Positions 20,563-24,233 of a stretch of DNA of 24,233 nucleotides are shown here, one piece after another. The notes under the pieces were generated by a model. That model did not search any database. It was not told where the DNA came from and saw only the letters and a program-made list of their open reading frames with translations. A program made the position numbers and the translations under genes. The stretch's first letter is position 1. The number at the start of each line of letters is the position of its first letter. The DNA is from Saccoglossus kowalevskii. Its lineage: Eukaryota > Hemichordata > Enteropneusta > Harrimaniidae. The DNA lies in the NCBI RefSeq assembly GCF_000003605.2, contig NW_003108083.1:1005052-1029284 (forward strand), written 5' to 3'.

Positions 20563-20783
20563 TACTGTAAAATGACTAATTTTCACTGGGTTTAAATTCT
20601 GCTGATTTACCATTTCAGGCATATTCAGTGGGTTTTAAATTCACTGTTTTATAATTTAGATACATGTAATGTGTTCTTTGCTAAATTTTACATATTCACT
20701 GGGTTTTAATTTTAATAGCACATTTTCCAGTCAGCGAAATAAGCAAAATTAAAACCCAATGAATAATTAACCCCTTTACAGTA
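20563..20783 (+). mobile_element. Family A MITE, best-preserved copy
   Basis: A 221-bp foldback element. Left end TACTGTAAAATGACTAATTT then TCACTGGGTTT, right end on the minus strand TACTGTAAAGGGGTTAATTA then TTCATTGGGTTT. The motif TATTCACTGGGTTTTAATTT and its variants occur three times directly and once inverted, so the single strand can fold in several ways. It has no coding capacity. It is about 80 to 90% alike with 7534-7744 by eye and serves here as the reference for the family. Confidence 0.9.
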
Positions 20784-21189
20784 TGTAGGAGTCTTGACAA
20801 TAAATTCCCTGAATGGCATTGATATTAGCAGATATTAGATGTAGCATGTATGAACAAAAATAAAAACTCATTTTTATTATTCATCTCCCCATTAATGCAG
20901 ACTGTTGAATAAAATATGTTTTGTCATTCAATAATATTTACAAAGTGTCTCCTAATTAATACGAGTTTTGTCATAAAAGGTTTATGACCTTTTGAAATGC
21001 TATCAGTTTTCCTACTAATGTTTTGTTTAAAATTTAGCATATTGTAAACCATACATGTACGATTCTGATTCTGATTCCGGAAATTTTCAAGATTTTATGC
21101 CATACTTTGACTTGTATCTTTTAGGATCCAAATAAAATACAGTATAAAATTGATAAATTTGTCCTAATTTGTGTTATTTCATCAAATGC
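20784..21189. other. AT-rich stretch without recognised features
   Basis: Only a short (GATTCT)3 repeat at 21061-21077. Confidence 0.5.
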
Positions 21190-21345
21190 GAAATTAGCGA
21201 TAGTACAGCGGTTAGTGAATTTGCCTTGCTTCGGTGTGATTGTGGTTTCGATAATTAAAACCGACTATTTACGCAGTGGTAAAAATCAGAGTACAATCTG
21301 CCCTGCCTTCTGAACTTGCGGTATTTACTTTAAGAGGTCTTGGTT
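21190..21345 (+). mobile_element. Probable tRNA-derived SINE
   Basis: TAGTACAGCGG at 21201-21211 matches the RNA polymerase III A box (TRGYNNAGYGG), and GGTTTCGAT at 21244-21252 is a slightly altered B box, 33 nt downstream, a normal spacing. The stretch TAGTACAGCGGTTAGTGAAT followed by TTGCC looks like the D-arm and anticodon region of animal Val/Glu/Asp-type tRNAs. A short T-arm-like stem (GGTTT/AAACC) can form. The B box insertion and poor stems argue against a working tRNA gene. The region is more GC-rich than its surroundings. The 3' limit and target duplications were not identified. Confidence 0.5.
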
Positions 21346-21430
21346 CGCACATACATTAGCTTACAGCAACAAAAAACATTTTAAAAACATCAGGAGAGAC
21401 AGCAGCATTTGGTAATGTCACCTAAAGAAT

Positions 21431-21461
21431 TATCATATATCATATATCATATCATATATCC
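21431..21461. repeat. (TCATA)n imperfect microsatellite
   Basis: Five to six copies of ATATC/TCATA with a one-unit irregularity. Confidence 0.8.
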
Positions 21462-22193
21462 AGTATTTGAATGATAATGTTATGCATTTTGATTATTTTG
21501 TTATGTAAATTACACAATTATATGTGATTCCCTGTCATTTTAAAGATTTGAGAGTTTACAGAGGGCTGCTGACAAGATAAAAGGGTTCAAATAAAATATG
21601 CCATGAGAAAGTATAAAAATATGAGAAAGTATGAAAAACAATGTCAAATTACTGCTAGCTAGATATGGGCAATCATACATCAATCTGAAAAATAATTTCA
21701 TTGCGCAATCAAAGAAAGAAAACGCGATAGCAAATGGCAAAATAAGATAGAAAGCAAGCCTTAAAATAGACTAAAGCAGGTCGTTAAATCTCTAATGTCA
21801 AAGTGTATGTGTAATTGAATATAAACAAGTTAAACAGAAATATAAGTATCGTAATAATTAGGAATACAAAATTCATTAGCTTTCTTTAATATCCTGTTAC
21901 ACAGTAATTCAAGTTCCTATAAATTAGGTCTTATGTATTTTTAAAGTGTCACTGAAAAGTCATTAAAAAACAATGGAATGATCACATGACAGGCTGGATT
22001 AAACCTGATCTCTAACATTGTCAACGTCAACAAAGTAGTACTGTATAATATTAACAGGAATGACACAAAATTTTAATCAAAACTCAAAATTTTTGATTAC
22101 ATTATGTAAACACTACAAAATTCAGTCCTTTTGGTTTAAAATTTTCACAAAATTAGTGAACATTTAAAGAAACCTGATAAATTTTTGCAACAA

Positions 22194-22205
22194 TTTGGCG
22201 GGAAA
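22194..22205. promoter_or_regulatory. E2F-like site
   Basis: TTTGGCGGGAAA fits the E2F/DP consensus TTTSGCGGGAAA exactly. No promoter context was recognised, so function is uncertain. Confidence 0.25.
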
Positions 22206-22732
22206 ATGTTGGTAAGGATCATTCACACATGAATGACAACTACTCCTAACTATTTTCTATCAAATAGATTTTATTAGCCCTGAAAGTGACAGCTTTGTTT
22301 GGCAGTTTAAAAAAAAAAAAATAACGGTCGCTTTTTTTCCCCCCAAGTATTATAAATGTAGTCGTAGTTGAACATTATATTATTGTAAAAAGTGATACAA
22401 CTGAAAGCCTGCAAGAACGGCTAATTAGCATAACAATACATATAGTGCCGTTAGCCCCACCCCAGAAACCAAATTATTGTGGGGGTAGGTGGTGATTAGG
22501 CTCATTTAAATCAGTGAGTTATTTATTGTGATTCCAGAATTGAAATTATTAATCATAGTGTACTAAAAATTGATATTTTAAAAATAATTATTCTGCATAT
22601 GAATAATAAAGTATGTAAGTATATTTATAGAACAGAATTTAATTTGCCAATGTTGCCTAAACACCTGTTCACTTGTAACCAAACATGCCCATATGCCACC
22701 GGATTCATATCACAAAAACAACATTATTTTAC

Positions 22733-22798
22733 CTTGCATGCCGCCAGGATGTTGAATTCCCATATCTCATCTCTAGGTTCCATTGATGCTCTATCCAT
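22733..22798 (-). other. Candidate first coding exon, unproven
   Basis: On the minus strand ATG at 22798 opens a 22-codon frame, MDRASMEPRDEIWEFNILAA followed by CK, that ends at AAG|GTAAAA, a good donor in phase 0. G+C is about 47% against one third around it, and the residues are balanced and not of the Lys/Asn/Ile/Phe type expected from AT-rich noise. A stop (TGA) lies two codons before the ATG. The final LAACK is weakly like the start of an ankyrin-type helix, which is too short to trust. No second exon was identified with confidence. Confidence 0.2.
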
Positions 22799-24233
22799 AT
22801 TTCAAATCAGTATCCAATTATCAAGCATAGTTGAAATATTCCCTGAGATCAACATGATTGTCATAAACACCGACACATAGTGAATTAGGCCACACGTTCC
22901 ACGGATATGAAATTATATTTTCAGTGTGGCATATATAACCACACAGCTGCTGATACTGACAGGAAACCAGTTCCTATTTCTATAATGCAATTTTAAAACC
23001 AAAATCAAATATTCATGACTGGCTTTGCAAGTTCAGGACAAAGGTATCCTAATAAGCTTGAGAATGAGCGTTCTATTATAAGCGAAGATTCCTATTAAAA
23101 AAATATTGATCATCAGCGGTTATATGTCCGGTGTAAACATTAGTACATGCTTGATCCAACCTGTTGTTTGGAAGGAACACGATTTCTAAGCATATTTATT
23201 TTATTTAATTAGAAAGGTATTTAAATCTGCCGTACAATCCCTGATATATTCTTGATGACAAATGAAAAAATCCACGAGTTACGGCTTAATCAATCTATCA
23301 ATCTTTAAAACAACCACAGCATTTAATCAATGCATTTGAAATGGTCATTGCATAATATCTCTTAGCAGAACAAATCCAACATCATGTAAGTCGTATATTG
23401 TAATGACTAGAGAGGAAGAAGCTTGTCAATTGCTTCAAGTCCATTTGAGATCGGTTACAACCCGAAGCATATAGCGTGCGTATATAAGAAATCATCATTA
23501 TTCCAGCCGAGGTTTCTTTTGTTCAACAACTCCAGAAGAGTAACTAAAGCAGAAACGTTTGAAATATACAATGTACTGCTGTCTTGGAGGAAAGATGCAG
23601 ACACGATCTTACCAGCTGTATTTGCCCATCAAAATAATAGTCGAGAAATAAAACGTCACCACTGCTATGGTTCAAACTGATCGTTACACTCAGTGCTCGA
23701 TCTAAATTCCAGACGTGGCGTGTCATGTATGCATACTATCACTGTATGATATCCTTCAAAGGTGAATATACGAACACTTACATATAGAGGAAGTCGCTAC
23801 AATGCAATAAATAGCGCACAAGCTTTGTATCTCAGTGTTTGATTGACTGTTATGAATATTTGATTATAATTTCTCGTGTCTATTACAGACTCGTTACTGA
23901 CCCAAGTGACGAAAAAAATAGTATTCTGTAATTGCTTAAATCATTGATTACTTAAGACCTAGTTGGTTGCCATGACAACTATACAGTTTTATTATACACT
24001 TGCTATTATAGTTTTCCCCATTGAACAAACTGCGGATTCTGTCGATAGGTGTAAATTGAATAGTGAGGTTGTGATGTAAGATTACGCTTAAAAGGGCCAA
24101 GGAAGAAATCATTATTTCAATTAAAATAGCGGTACTCATGTGAAAACTGCTATTTTCAGGACCATAAAGTCAAAAACAGATTCTCTGTTAATAATATTTT
24201 TAGTTAATAATAAATAATGTTTATTTAACCTAT
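22799..24233. other. Non-coding stretch to the window end
   Basis: No supported gene. The part from 23380 to 23720 is less AT-rich and has overlapping plus (23423-23680) and minus (23544-23726) open frames, neither with a recognised motif. An X-box-like palindrome with one mismatch, GTTGCCATGACAAC, lies at 23966-23979. Confidence 0.45.

Larger units (their letters stand above)
21346..22732. other. AT-rich stretch without recognised genes
   Basis: Holds a (TCATA)n run at 21431-21461 and the E2F-like site at 22194. A 66-codon minus-strand frame at 21540-21740 is hydrophobic but AT-driven. Confidence 0.5.

Noticed and set aside
22599..22880. 93-codon plus-strand frame
   Set aside because: No motif is seen. 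The minus-strand short exon candidate in the same place is the better reading of the raised G+C.
23423..23726. Overlapping open frames of 85 (plus) and 60 (minus) codons in a less AT-rich patch
   Set aside because: Neither shows a recognised domain or splice signals clear enough to choose a strand.

Overview
The window looks like non-coding nuclear DNA from an invertebrate animal, probably marine. It is AT-rich (roughly one third G+C by eye), full of A/T runs and simple repeats, with no long reading frames, no bacterial-type gene packing, and many small inverted-repeat elements of the MITE type. The octamer TACATGTA is strongly over-represented. I have seen this bias in mollusc and other lophotrochozoan DNA, but that assignment is a weak inference. 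No protein-coding gene, rRNA or intact tRNA can be supported by recognisable homology. The longest open frames (60 to 114 codons) are compositional or repeat-driven.

What can be supported is repeat structure. Region 1-1300: an internally deleted copy of MITE family A (130-258) and one copy of a dispersed repeat D (1141-1304). Region 1300-5890: mostly featureless A/T-rich DNA with a (TA)n microsatellite, a GC palindrome, a possible LINE/SINE 3' tail near 4270-4345 and an RFX X-box-like palindrome at 4785. Region 5892-6349: a complete 452-bp element with about 52-bp terminal inverted repeats and a TAA target duplication, Harbinger-like. Region 7534-7744: a full family A MITE. Region 8985-9964: a minisatellite of 18-19 monomers (about 50-58 bp), whose right half is arranged as dimeric higher-order units. 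Region 11130-11260: a GC/CpG-rich patch holding a candidate minus-strand exon, next to a second perfect X-box. Region 12541-15067: a cluster of MITEs of families B and C, a (TTCTA)n-tailed retroelement end and, just beyond, a diverged tandem duplication (15301-15514). Region 16500-16900: possible minus-strand exon fragments. Region 18209-18406: second copy of repeat D, inverted relative to the first. Region 19912-20783: a diverged and a full copy of family A. Region 21190-21345: a tRNA-like SINE head with A and B boxes. Region 21346-24233: no recognisable feature except an E2F-like site and a possible first coding exon on the minus strand (22733-22798).

The most interesting structural points are these. 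Three MITE families share the same TACTGTA terminus and so may use one transposase source. One family A copy lost its centre between two internal direct repeats. The minisatellite has a two-stage higher-order structure. A few GC-rich minus-strand fragments have compatible splice phases and could be tiny exons of a gene whose introns fill this window. The last idea is speculative and needs RNA or homology data.
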